Below are positions 25,775 through 41,658 of a stretch of 64,000 nt of DNA, piece by piece. The notes below the pieces were generated by a model that saw only the letters and a list, made by a program, of their open reading frames with translations, searched no databases and was not told the DNA's origin. Position 1 is the first letter of the stretch. Every line of letters begins with the position of its first letter. This DNA comes from Perkinsus chesapeaki (taxonomy: Eukaryota; Perkinsozoa; Perkinsida; Perkinsidae). Location: NCBI GenBank assembly GCA_013115145.1, contig JAAPAO010000070.1, positions 28,437-92,436 of the forward strand, read 5' to 3'. The position numbers and the translations under genes are program-made.

Positions 25775-28700
25775 ATGCCACCAGGTGGTGGTGTAAAGGA
25801 GACTAACCCTTTACTTAAAGATCTACCTAAAGATACTGCTAAAAATTGGGAAATTGATATAGTAATGTCATCATATATAATTAATATATAGACAAGTGGT
25901 ATCATTATAGGTGGAATGTTTAGAGAAACTTAAGGTAGACCTATTCGAAGATGATGATGATGACGAGGAAGGTAGTAGTAGTAATGAGGGGTAGAATAAT
26001 AGGTTATGTATATATTAGGAGGAGATCATCCTATTAACTTTGCCCAAGCTGCTATTGGTTTATATCATAGCGCTACTGTATATGCTAGAAAGGTAATAAT
26101 AACAAGGTCAATGTAGTTATTAGTAATATATCAGATTGATAGCCTGTATTTGAAGATGTATGAGACTATGGAGTTATTAGGTAGAGGTGTTGGTGAAAAA
26201 GAGAGAAGGAAGAATGCAAGGGAGGCTAAGAAACTTAGTAGGAGGTTTAATAAGGGGATATATACATAAGGGTTGTTGTTGTATAGGGAAGAAACTGGGG
26301 ATATTTGATGATGGTGATGGTTGTGAATTATTGGATAATAAAATTGTAAGAGCACCAGATAGTCAATTAAATATGTTAAAGGGAGGAGGACAAAAGGGTA
26401 TGAATACTAATCATAGCTTTGTACATAGAGTACCACTATTCTTGGTAAGATAAAGGGGGCTTATAAGGGGTAATGTATACTGAGTATAGGTACCAAGGGA
26501 AGAAGGGGATCGTAAGAGACCAGAGTATAAGGTTAGTGGATGTATGATGTTATTGTGATGGTGTTAGTTATATAATGTATTATTATAGGTACCGTAAACC
26601 CTTATAATATGGCAGTGTTATTACCTGATCTAGAAGGGAAATGTTCAACTAATATGGAGGAGGATATTATACTTAGGAAGCATTCTGGTAATCATTATTT
26701 ACTTTAATATCTCCCTCTTACTTGAGCTATTAGGTAATGATGGTACAGCAGCAGATGTAGCACCATTACCTCCACCACCAACACAGACCCTTGTAGAGGC
26801 ACCAGGCATGCCATCTATAGATGATGAAGGAGAAGGAGAAGAAGAGGCTAATGCATCAGCAGCAGCAGCATTGAATGATTATCCACCACATGATGTAGGG
26901 GATAGACACTAGGCTGTTGTTGTTGATATTAATACAGGATGGTGATGATGGTGTATCACTACCTGACCAACATGATGATGACTATAATAATGATAGTGGT
27001 ATAGGAGCTGAACCTGCACCAGTCACAGGAGAGGAAAACGAGGGGGAAGCTATACATGATGCTGTGCTGGATGGTATGTAGTGAGCATATAACAGGTATA
27101 TTATATGCTCCACTTATCATCATCATCAGCATCATCAACTAACTCCCTACCTAATGGTGACCTTCAACCAGTTAATGAAAGTAATGCTATTGATGTATAT
27201 GAGGGAGAGGAAGACGATGATGAAGATGATGAAGAAGAAGAGGTAGTGTCATTAAAGGGTGTCCCATAACATTATTATTCACAGTCTTTTATTGATCTTC
27301 TTCTGTTAGGGTATATGGACATTATTAGATCCCTATGTCAACCCAGGCAAGAAACCACATAAGTGGGTTATGGGGTCATAACGTATATAGTCACCATTGT
27401 CTACAGGCCTATGAAGATTGGTATAGTTGGTAAGCCTATAACGGTTAAAGTACAGAATGCAGCTAGTATTAAATTATCTAATGGGAGTAAGGCGAAAGGG
27501 TACTGATAAGGTGATGATGATGGGTATTATTAGGGAGGGCTGCTATGAACTTGGATATAGCAGAGGATTCTATATTACCTAATACTAGTGATAGACCAGC
27601 ATTAGTATGGCAGACTATGGGGGAGTATCCGGAGGCAGCTAGTATAGAGAATAAACTGGCATTGCAGGTAATACAGGGAAGATAAGCTATAATGCCATGA
27701 TGGGGGGTATAGGTATCAAATAATCGTAAAGAATCAAGAAAGGTAGTTAGACAAAGGAATGAGAGGGCATCAATGGAGCGGATGAAGGCACTACAACAGT
27801 TAAGGGCAACAAGGAATGTAGGGGGGGATAGTATAGGGAAGAGATGGTATAGAGAGTGGATAGGTGGTAACTGAGGCTGAGAGGAGGGAAGAGAAACCAC
27901 AACATGGTATAGATGAAGGAGGGGAATCATCTGGTAGGACTAACAAGTTTATTTTTATATTACAAGGATTATTAGATTCTGAGGATGATGATAATAATAA
28001 TGATAATAGGCGTAGTATAGCAGCATCAATTAGATCAGTAGGTATACTATATCATAGAGATAGGGTTATGGTATTATTATTAGCAGCCTGGTATAATGAA
28101 TAGCCCTCCACATATTGATGATGGACCATCAAGATTGTCAATAAGTAGCAGTAATGAATATTCAGCTATGTTACCAGTTAGAAGGGATGTTGGACCTACC
28201 AGTGGATTCAGTAATACGAACACACATTATTAACACATACCATACACTAAGGTACAACAGCAGCAGGAGGAGCTAGCTCGGATATAGCTAAGGAAGCACA
28301 GTTTAGGGAGTTCTTTAAAAGACAAGAGGAATATGATAAAGTGGGGTGGCAGTGGGTTTAGCAGTGGGGTTAGCAGTGGATTAGTAATATCAATTATTAT
28401 ATGTAGATTATACAGAAGTATCTGCTAAAAGAGTTTCAATCAGGCAATGAACCAGAGTCATTCAACAGTCCTGGTGAAGCGTAACCATCTATTATTGATA
28501 ACAGCAATAACGATTTTAAGAGGGTGTATTCAGACGTACTGGTATTGATCTACTCAATCGTGATTTAGAGCGTAATGCACAGAATATATATGCTAAGGTC
28601 CGTAAATGGCAGGATCAGGTAGGGAGTGGTAGGATGGTAGTGGTTGAATGGTTATAGGGTTATGATATTAATAGGTTGAACCATTACTAGAGGAACAGGA

Positions 28701-29493
28701 TAATAGACCACCATTTACATTAGAATCTTATACTAAGTAATAATATATTAGTATTAATAGATATTATTATAATAGGAATGTTATAGAGAAGGTTAAAACA
28801 TCTAATGAGAGAATAGCTGGAACACAGGTAGTATAGTATTATACAAGGTGATAGTAGTATTAGGAACAAGTAGCAGGCATCAAGAATACGAGGACCAGAG
28901 GGGGGTTATGGGGATGATGATATGGATGATGATGACGAGGAGGAGGAGGACTCACCACCACCAACAACATTAGATGATATATTACAAGGGGAGCCTGCAT
29001 GGAATGTTGGAAGGTATACAGACAGGGGAGTGGTGGTAGATGGTGGTGGTCATTGCTGTTGTTGTTATGAAAGGTTATTCCTATCAGCATTAATATTAAC
29101 TAATAATGGTAATATGGATATATTTGATTCAGGGAATAGTGTAAGTATATATGAACACTATTAAGCTACTTGTTATTAGCAGCCTGGATCGACTGGTGCT
29201 GATGATGATACTCATGGTGCTGATGATGGTACTGTAGTACCTACAGCCGATGATATTAATATGAGTCCAGGCTCAAGTGGCGATGATGGTGTGAAAAGGA
29301 AGGAAGGGAGAAAGAAGAAGTATGTCATTATTAATATTACTAATGCTGTTATTATTATTATTATAGATACGGTATTAGACTATTAGATGCTGATAAATGT
29401 GTTAATTATGATGTTGAAGAGGGAGATGATATTGACGTGGGTGATAATAATATAGCATCCAGAAGAGGGAAGAAGAAGCCACGACGTAAATGA
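25775..29493 (+). CDS. Condensin-2 complex subunit H2 (CAP-H2 kleisin)
   Basis: CAP-H2 is the kleisin that bridges SMC2-SMC4 heads in condensin II, acting in chromosome compaction. After MPPGGGVKETNPLLKDL comes TAKNWEIDI, then INFAQAAIGLYHSATVYARK with DSLYLKMYETMELL, matching the CAP-H2 N-terminal domain (NWEVDL, then NFxEAALxIQxSAxVYSKKVExLY). Mid-protein is acidic and disordered. WTLLDPYVNPGKKPHK near 27310 matches the family's conserved LDPF segment. The C-terminal winged-helix region follows: YAKVRKWQDQVEPLLEEQ, NRPPFTLESYTK, and FLSALILTNNGNMDIFDSG near 29080-29120. About a dozen short introns split it, and several exon edges are approximate. The stop is TGA 29491-29493 after a basic RRGKKKPRRK tail. 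Confidence 0.88.
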
Positions 29494-29881
29494 ATTCAAT
29501 CAACTAGTCCATAAACAATGTCTTATGCATTCTTAATTATTTTAATATTTCCTTTCTTCAACTATTGTGTTAGTATTAATATGCATTTCATCATTATATG
29601 CTCATCAGTACTGGCACGTGGTATTCTCGCTCGCCCACTGTACCACCAATTGGCGTGCTGATGTGACAATTAAAAAGTGCAAAACATGCATCTCTTCGCT
29701 TCGCCTTTCATCTTTAGTTCAAGGAAGCCCTCTGATGTTGCGTTGTTGGTATTATTGTACTACATATATTATATTTTGCTCTTGTAAAGCTTAGTAGGTA
29801 GCCATACACTATATGAATATCCTGTTATTTCTTTTAATATGTTAGGGATTACCACCGTTTTACACCCCACCTCAGTAGTTA
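29494..29881. other. Spacer in the plus-strand array
   Basis: This is the longest spacer inside the array (388 bp). A short open frame with a hydrophobic start lies near 29567-29794 but has no supporting motif. I see nothing else. Confidence 0.4.
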
Positions 29882-30543
29882 ATGATACCACCTATTATAA
29901 ATCGGAGAGTGGGTCTGTTATCGTCATCATGGTCATATGGTCGTAGATTATTTGCTACAGTAGTTACACCAGCTAATGAGATAGATAAAGGGTCTATTAT
30001 TAAACAAAAATGGAAAGAAGATGGTCCTTCTGAATATTGGGAAATTAATAATGTTAGACAAGTTAAACAAGGTAGACAAGCTGCTCATGTTTCGGTAATA
30101 ATAATACTTGCTATATGTATTATATATGCTCTTTATTAGCTTGAATACACCAATTTAACATCAAATAAGCCAGAGAGATGGAAGGGTAGTACTACTGCTA
30201 AGTTTAATGGTAAGTAGTGATATTAGTAAAAAGCTGCAATAGTAGTAGTCAATGTTGTTGTTGTTGATAGTTGTCAAAGTAGAGAAACAAGCATGTCAAA
30301 TATTATACTGGGATAATGATGAAAAAGTATTCTATGTACAAGATGATGAATTTAATCAGCAAGAGTTACCACAAAGATATGTTAAAGATGCTAGCAAGTT
30401 TTTAAAGAGTAATAATAATAGTAACTATATACGGTATAATAGTGGTTATTATTATAGATGGTGATCAAGTTACATTATGGTTAGATGATGATGAGATAGT
30501 TAAGGTTAGTATACCAACGGCTATATTAGATGCTAATAGATAA
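29882..30543 (+). CDS. EF-P-like translation factor, probably organellar, lacking domain III
   Basis: Bacterial-type elongation factor P rescues ribosomes stalled at polyproline. The protein begins MIPPIINRRVGLLSSSW followed by GRRLFATVV, an Arg/Ser-rich leader like a mitochondrial (or plastid) presequence. Then come the domain I features KGSIIKQKWKEDGPSEYWEI and NVRQVKQGRQAAHV, the latter matching KPGKGxA, then NLTSNKPERWKGSTTAKFN. Domain II shows QILYWDNDEKVFYVQDDE (YLYxDG-xxxFMD) and DGDQVTLWLDDDEIVKVSIP. Introns lie near 30093-30138, 30211-30270 and 30412-30459. The reading frame ends at LDANR-stop (30541-30543) right after domain II, so domain III, present in bacterial EF-P, is missing. 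The next gene starts 127 bp later, leaving little room for it. Confidence 0.75.
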
Positions 30544-30670
30544 CCACATGATAATGCATTAAGCAAACAACAGTATTGATGAATATGTTTCGGTATATAA
30601 TATTATTATCATGTTGTGGGTTGTATAGTATATTAATTACATTCATCGATAGTCTAATCACTGGTTTATT

Positions 30671-33421
30671 ATGTCACTTCAGAGCTTTACCCCAACTAGT
30701 GAGATAGAGAATAAAGCAGCATCAATAGTAAAGAGTATACTATCTACTAGTGCAACAGTTACTTCAGCGAACTTTATTAAATCATCTAAAGCAGCCCGTG
30801 TCATATTCACTCGCCCTGATATTGAAGAGTTTGAACCTAGGAAACTATGCCGTCATGTGGTATTTAATAATAATAATAACGTATTTAGCTTACCTGATGT
30901 CCCTTTGGATGAAAGGGTGAAGGCATGGACTGTTAATAATGATGATAAGTGTAGTGAAGCTAGAGTTGTTGTTACCACTACAGTGGCTGATACTAATAGT
31001 GGTGGGGCAGCAGCATCAGCAGGGGGATCAATGTATTTGGAGGTGTATAAGGATGGTTATGAGATGGTTAGAAGGCAGTTACCTAAAGATATACAAGAGG
31101 TTAGAAATGGTGGACCATTTGGTGAATTACAGATGTATAATGATGAATATGTTATTATACCAGCTGAGAGAAGGTTACCTAAATATCCAAAGACATGGTG
31201 GAGTACAGAAATAAAGGATAATAATAATGGTAAATAGGTATGCTAAGGTATTGTATGGATATTAATAAGTGTTAGATAAGGCAGCAGCAGTTATAACACC
31301 TATGGATAAGTTTAGATATAAAGCTAATTTTGGTGAGGAGTTAACTGATGTTAAAGAGCCATGTGTTTATATATATTGTATAAATGATGATAAGTATATT
31401 GATATAACTGAGAGTATTGGTAAAGAGTTTATGAAGGATAAGACAATAGGGTAGTAATAATGTTGGTAATATAATAATTAATACACGTTCCTTACCATTA
31501 CCGTAGATATACTACATTCAGTAGAAATGGTAAAGGACTATTCCTTACAATATATCATAATGGACCAACACCATTAGCTAGAGAGGGTATATCGGTATGC
31601 TTTAATAGGCCTAGTAGTATTTATTATATACCGGATTTTACTACCGCTAATACTATAGTACCTAGTTTAATAACAAAAGGCCTTTATATGGCTATAGGGC
31701 CTAACCCATCAGATGATGGTAATGTTGTTGTTAAGGGTAGGGTGCATTATCATATACTACTGATCATGTTAGGTGAACGTATGGTATTTGTTGGTAAAAG
31801 GGAAGTATTTAATACTCATATAACAGCAATGGAACTATATGTAGTTGATACTAATAGTATGACATATAAAGAGATACCAATACATGGTGATGATAAGTGG
31901 AAAGGTTGGTATTAATACGGATATGGTAATAATTATTAATATGTAATTTAGGTTTATATCTTCATTTACATGAGGAAAGTCGATCCTTAGTACGGTGGGT
32001 GCCACATCCTTCTGGTAACCATGAGGTTATATTAATAACACAGAGTAAGGGGGTATATAGGACATATACCATCAATGTTGATAATGGTAATATTATTAAT
32101 CATATATGGTAATAATAATCACTATTACACCGATACGTAGATGCCTCCCCTACAGGCCGGGTAATGGATCATCATCATCAGAGTTATCTGATGGTCTATC
32201 TGGTTCATGTACCCTATTGGATGTTGGTTATAATAATAATACCCCATATGCATTAGTTATGACACAAAGCTTTGTTAATAGACCAACAATATCATTAGTG
32301 AAGATATCTGATCCTAAATCATATAGTATAAATGTTATGACAACATCACCACCAGTTGAATGGAATGTAATAACTACCTTTACTACTTCACTCTTATCGA
32401 TGTGTAGGGTGGATCAATACCAAGTATATCACTAGTAAAAGGGGAGTATTGTACAGGATGGTTAGTGGTACCTGACCAATGGAATCAACAATTAGTATCT
32501 AGACTACATGGTGGACCACATAGTTTTAGTGCTAATGCATTTATTGGTGAAGTAGCATACTTACTACAAGCAGGCTTTGCTGTGGTATTACCTAACTATC
32601 GGTAGTAATATAGTAAATTGATATTAATGTATATTAATATTAGGGGATCAACATCCTTTGGTTTAGAGTTCTTAGATGCATTACCAGGACATGCTGGTAC
32701 TATGGATGTATATGATTGTAATGATATAGTTACACATGCAGTAGAGGATCTATATAACCTTACTGGTAATTATAATATCAAGATAATGGGTTAATGGTAT
32801 TATTAGGTAAGAAGGTTAATGGTATTAGTGTATTTGGTGGGTCACATGGTGGATTCCTTTGCGGTCATCTCATGGGTGCATCTGATCCTACTATACGTCA
32901 TAGGTAGGGTATGATCATATCATGAGTTAGCCAGACCATGTTTAGATATCAATGTGGTATATTATGGAATCCAGCGGTTGATCTATTATCACAATGCCTT
33001 ACTACTGATATACCAGAATGGTGCTTTGTAGAGGCATTCCCACCTACTACTACTACTAAGCCATCATCGCCTACTTTTACTTATCAATCATTGACTATGG
33101 ATGAGATACAGAGAATGCGTGATGTATCAGCTACTAGATTGACTAATAATGTTGATAAACCAGTACTTGTTCTACTAGGGGAGAGTGATCAAAGAGTGCC
33201 TCATATGGGTGGGTTAAGGTAAGACAATGAAGTGTGAGAATATTGTGACGTAATATTGGCTTATTAGATGGGCTCAAGCAGTATCTGTTAATGGTAAATG
33301 CCCTAGTGTTGATGTTTATATGTATCCAGGTCAAGGTCATGCTATAGATAAACCAGAGTGTAATACTAATACATCAGTATTAATACTATCATATATTATG
33401 GCACATCATCAACCCATATAA
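30671..33421 (+). CDS. Acylaminoacyl-peptidase (S9C prolyl-oligopeptidase family)
   Basis: This serine hydrolase removes N-acylated residues from peptides in the cytosol. The N-terminal propeller region starts MSLQSFTPTSEIENKAASI and includes WWSTEIKDNNNG, YTTFSRNGKG-like and KGLYMAIGPNPSD segments. The catalytic domain contains SRLHGGPHSFSANAF, VLPNYRGSTSFGLEFL and the nucleophile elbow FGGSHGGFLCGHL with Ser codon 32842-32844. The acid is Asp in LLGESDQRVP (33187-33189) and the base is His in GQGHAIDKP (33338-33340), so the triad is complete. GGSHGGF and HGGPHS favour acylaminoacyl-peptidase over dipeptidyl peptidase IV or POP. Some eight short introns occur. The stop is TAA 33419-33421. 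The start ATG 30671 is the first in frame. Confidence 0.92.
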
Positions 33422-33540
33422 CTATTGCTTGCCAAAAAAGGCTTATCATTATAATAATGTCGTCGTTGTATTATCATTATCAGTCTAGTTCCCTTAGCTG
33501 ACCACCGTCTTGTTATATTTGAACCACCACCCAATTCAAT

Positions 33541-37430
<3,890 letters not shown>

Positions 37431-37648
37431 AGATATACTCTCATTACAATGCATGATACTAAATATTAATTTAATAATAGTTTCGATATCACTACGACTA
37501 GAACAACAACAACATCAACATCTCGTTACCATCATAATAATAATCTCATGATTTGCACATACCCATATTCTTGTTTGTGTTATGTGGTTTATATTAACTT
37601 ATCTATACTCAGTTGTTATTGGTTGTTAACTACTCTTATTGTCCTATA

Positions 37649-40404
37649 ATGCCTAGGGATTGGAAACAGAACGATGATGGTAATAACAAGAAGAGGCTTA
37701 GTTAAGTGTTGGTATTATGCATTTTAGGAGGCTATGATGATAGCCAAGGGAAGGATAATTGGTATAGGAATAACAATAGGGGCAATGGGGGTAACGGGTC
37801 ATCCTCCTCCTCTTCCTGGGACAAGAATAATAACAGCCGTGGAGGCGGAGGAGGAGGAGGGTATAAGAGTTGGAAGAAGGATGATGATTGGGTAAAGTGG
37901 AGTATAGGGAATTAATTAATAATAATGGATGTTTAGAGTAAGGATAAGAAAGGGACATGGGATGATAAGAAAGGTGATGGTCATCATCATCATCATAGTG
38001 GTGGTGGTGGATGGAAATCATCATCTAACGATACGAATGAGAAGGAGAATAATTCAAATAAGTGGAAATCTTCTGATAATGGTGGTGAGGCGAAGGAAGA
38101 TGGGAGTTGGGGTGATAAGAAGGAATGGAAGGATGATAGTAAGATAGGTGGTGATATTAATGAATATTATCATAATGCTTTGTTGTAGAAAAATGGGATG
38201 ATAAGAAATGGGAATCTAATAAAGATGATGAAGGTGATGGCGGATGGAATAATAGTGGCAAGGATTGGGAGGATATTAAGGGCGGTAATGATGAGAATGG
38301 TGTAGATAAATGGAAGAGTAATACTTATGAAGGTGGTAATAATAATCATATTAATACTATCCTTATTTAAGTATTAGGTGGTAATGATGATGTTGAACAA
38401 CCAGAATCAGAGGAATATGATGAGGATGAGGATGCTGTAGCAGATATGGAGTAGAACTACTACCAGCTGTTGTTATTATTATTATGTATCATACTCCATT
38501 ACTAGATACTCTGATGATTGGAGCTCTACTGTAGTATGGGTTAGGACAGCTACTGTTGGACAGCTTGAGTTTACTGTTGGGGATAAACCTCAGTTTGACA
38601 GTAAATAGCAGCAGCCTGAATCCAGTTGATGGGGTAGTAGTATTCAAATAATAGGTTCAATTGATACATCATCATTATGGAACTTTAAGGTTTATCTTAA
38701 TAGAGGTATTGATGTTGGATAATAGATGTTATAATGACGTATTATCATCACTGTTTAGTACCTGGGTCAAGGCCATTAACTATACCAGTGGTAACTGGTG
38801 ATATGGAAAAGCTTGTCTTTGTCCCGAGAATAGAGTCCAAGGATGATGAGGATATATGGGATAAGGTGGCTAGTAGTGGCTTATCTACTGGACATATCGT
38901 TAAGGTAGGGATAGTATTATATATAATGGTATCATTCTTGTTGTTAGATGTGTATGGGTAAAGATAGTAATGGTATTATAGCATTAGACTATACTAAGGG
39001 TTATGAAGATGATGATGATACTTATCAAAATGGTGGACCGACAAGCTTAACATCAGCTAAGGAGTTCTGGACAGAAGGTAGGTGGATAAGTTGCTGCATG
39101 GATTAGGTTATAGTATGTACTACTACCATCATCATTGTTTAGTGGATGAGATACCTACTCGAAATCTTTGTATTACCCAAGGTGATAGAGTATTATACTT
39201 TGATTCTTGGGCACAACTTGATACACCATACTTATCGGCTACATATTCCACTAGACAGGTGGGTTGATGATATATCATACAGGAGGAAGACACTGTCATT
39301 GTCATCAATATCAGGATCGGACATCAATATTGGCTGGTCATTCTGAGGATCGTAGCTGGGAAGGGTTTACTGTTGGTGTTAAATTGATTAATCCTGATAA
39401 AAGAACTAATAATGGCGGCGGTGGCGGGAATTGGGTAATAGAAGGTAGAATAGTAGGATGGTATATGGTATTTTAGGAAGTTAAGGATAAGGAAGAGGAG
39501 GAAGGGCAAGAGGAGGAGAAGGAGGAACAACAGCATAAGGCTAACTGGTTTAATTTATCACTTAATGGTAATATTATACTCATGACATTACTAAGCAATA
39601 CCTATTTTAGGTGGTAAATTAAACGTGTGGGTCCCTAACAAAGCTGTTAATGATTCTGATGAGAAGGTATTATTAATAATATTCCCACGTATTATATTAT
39701 TATCAAGATACTAATATTCAAGCATACACGTAAAGAGTTATCGTCATGGATAATACCCGAGGCTTGGCTTCGTACTGGTGTATCTGATACAGATGTTGAT
39801 GAAGCCTTATCCTCACCAAATCGTGCTGCCATTAAATCAATGAACGGTTATGTAAGCGAGGCAATTCGGTATCGATGATGCACAGGTTCGATTCTTTGTT
39901 AGGCCTATTATCAACAATTTTATGGTACAGTAAATACACTGTACAAGTCTCCTTCGGATGTCGATGAGGGTGGGGATGCCGGTGCTGTTATAGCAGTACC
40001 CGAAATTAAAGAGAAGCCACGTATTGAAGAACAGGTAAAGGGGGGCTTTAGTTATATTATTGTCACGGTTGATTGTTATAGATAATGATAATGTCAAAGT
40101 CGTTTTGGCAAGAACGTGATGGTAGAGAGGGACGTCTACAACAACTGAGGGAGAAATGTCAAGTTATGAAGGTAATAATAACAATGTGGGGTAATAGTAA
40201 TAGCTGGGGTATAATAATGCATAATAGGATTACAATGACAATCTTACCTCACAGTTGGAAGAGGCTCAGGGATTGTATAAAGAGTTATTCGATAAGGTGC
40301 AACAGATGAAGGAAAAGCTTGGTGTAGGAGGAGGAGGATTATGGTGTTATAAACTATAATCGAATGTTAATATTGAATAGGTGAAGGATGCCGCTACTGC
40401 ATAA
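37649..40404 (+). CDS. Trp/Lys/Asp-rich protein of unknown function
   Basis: A multi-exon gene with start MPRDWKQNDDG joined by a 48-nt intron to GYDDSQGKDNWYRN. The first 250 or so residues are low-complexity and repetitive: tryptophans recur in D/K/G/N/S-rich text (WKKDDDW, KWKSSDNGG, DGSWGDKKEWKDD, KWDDKKWESNKDDEG, GKDWEDIKGG). A more ordered half follows, with segments such as WSSTVVWVRTATVGQLEFTV, NGIIALDYTKGYEDDDD, TRNLCITQGDRVLYFDSW, EDRSWEGFTVGVKLINPD and SWIIPEAWLRTGVSDTD. It ends in a coiled-coil-like tail (GRLQQLREKCQVMK, LYKELFDKVQQMKEKLG) and stops at TAA 40402-40404. I do not recognise a family. Splice choices in the middle are uncertain, but the repeated recovery of open frame after GT-AG removal supports one gene. 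Confidence 0.6.
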
Positions 40405-40574
40405 AGGTGATATTCAAAGGAGAGTATAAATGGACTCACTACTGTCATTGACGATGATGATGCTGTTGTTCTTAGTTTAGCACGTTGATTTTAATAGAGT
40501 TTCTTTGTACGTTGTAAGTAGATGTTATGTATAAAACAATATGAGGATATAAGGCAGTACAGTTGTGGTTATCT

Positions 40575-41530
40575 ATGCCCTCATCTAATCGTAAAGATGA
40601 TGATGAATGTTATCTATCATTCGATTTAGGAATACAATCAACAGTAACTTCTTCACCTATGAATGATATGTTTAATACTTTATCTAAACTTGGTTATCAC
40701 GGATGTGCTATTAATCATAATATATCAGAGTCATCAGTATCATCTCATAACTATACTAGCATACGGCGGCAATTAAATACGGCACTACCAATACTATTAG
40801 ATGATATTACTCAACAGGAGCAACGTGCTATCAAACAGCTTAATAGTTTTGGTGTAGGAGATGGACAAAGCAACTTCATGGTATTAAATCGGATTACTGT
40901 TAAGATGGGTAGATCAGAGAGTCTATGCCATTTAGAAAGGCTACAAAGCTATGATGTAGTAGCATTAGTACCTGAAAGTGATGCTGTTATATGGACACTT
41001 TTGGGGGATGATACATTACGAAGGCAGGTTGATGTTATATCATTGGACCTTAGTCCAAGGAATGGATCCTCTCCCGAAGTAGTGATAGAGTGGTGATGGA
41101 AAGTAAATGGTAAAGATGATGATGTTTAGGTTAATATTAAACGTGGATTAATTGAGGCAATAAGGAAGGCAGGTCTATTCATTGAATTAAATATAGGGGA
41201 TTATATGCGAACTGTTGGGGAACAGAGAGCTGAGATACTTGCTAGAGGTTATAACAATGATAGCAGGGTAGTATTGTTATATTAATAATAGGTGCATATA
41301 TTCTAAGATGGTCTGGTCATGGTGATGGTGTTATATTTACATCTGGTGCATTAACAATAATGGATATTCGTTCACCATATGATATTGATAATTGGGGTCA
41401 TATATGCCTAGAGGAGGGCACTCATAGACATCGTAGATTTATAACTACATCCGAAGCAGTTGTACGTCATGGTATATGGCGGAGGAGTGAATCAGGAATA
41501 ATACTACTCAATACTACTACAGCTACTTGA
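40575..41530 (+). CDS. RNase P/MRP protein subunit p30 (RPP30/Rpp1)
   Basis: RPP30 is a TIM-barrel-like protein of the tRNA 5'-processing enzyme RNase P and of RNase MRP. The start MPSSNRKDDDECYLSFDLGI leads to LSKLGYHGCAINHN, the first barrel strands. Then SYDVVALVPESDAVIW and VDVISLDLSP correspond to the family's LDVVAVxP and VDIIxxD motifs. After an intron near 41096-41129 come KRGLIEAIRKAGLFIELNIG (matching R-xx-AI-x-RGI-x-FEI). After another intron comes GVIFTSGALTIMDIRSPYDI with NWGHICLEEG, matching the SSGA then R-x-P-YD-xx-N-x-G ending. The stop is TGA 41528-41530 after a Thr-rich tail. No other RNase P subunit or RNA gene is in the window. Confidence 0.88.
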
Positions 41531-41658
41531 GTAATAACGTATTTACCATAATTATACTATTGTGTTGTTAGTAGTAGATAGTAATAATACCAAGTATGTT
41601 GTTGTACATACCAGTGTATTTTGATGTATACCACTTACTACTATCATACTATTCATAC

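Noticed and set aside
29567-29794. 75-codon open frame with a hydrophobic start
   Set aside because: No ATG start in frame and no clear signal-peptide cleavage or family match.
30541-30640. A missing EF-P domain III exon (IDEYVS-like codons near 30575)
   Set aside because: Only a few residues match the EF-P C-terminus, and there is no room for the rest of the domain before the next gene.
39837-39910. tRNA-like text with caggttcgattc resembling a T-arm
   Set aside because: The 5-bp T stem does not pair, there is no acceptor or anticodon stem, and the stretch lies at an exon-intron edge of the Trp/Lys-rich gene.
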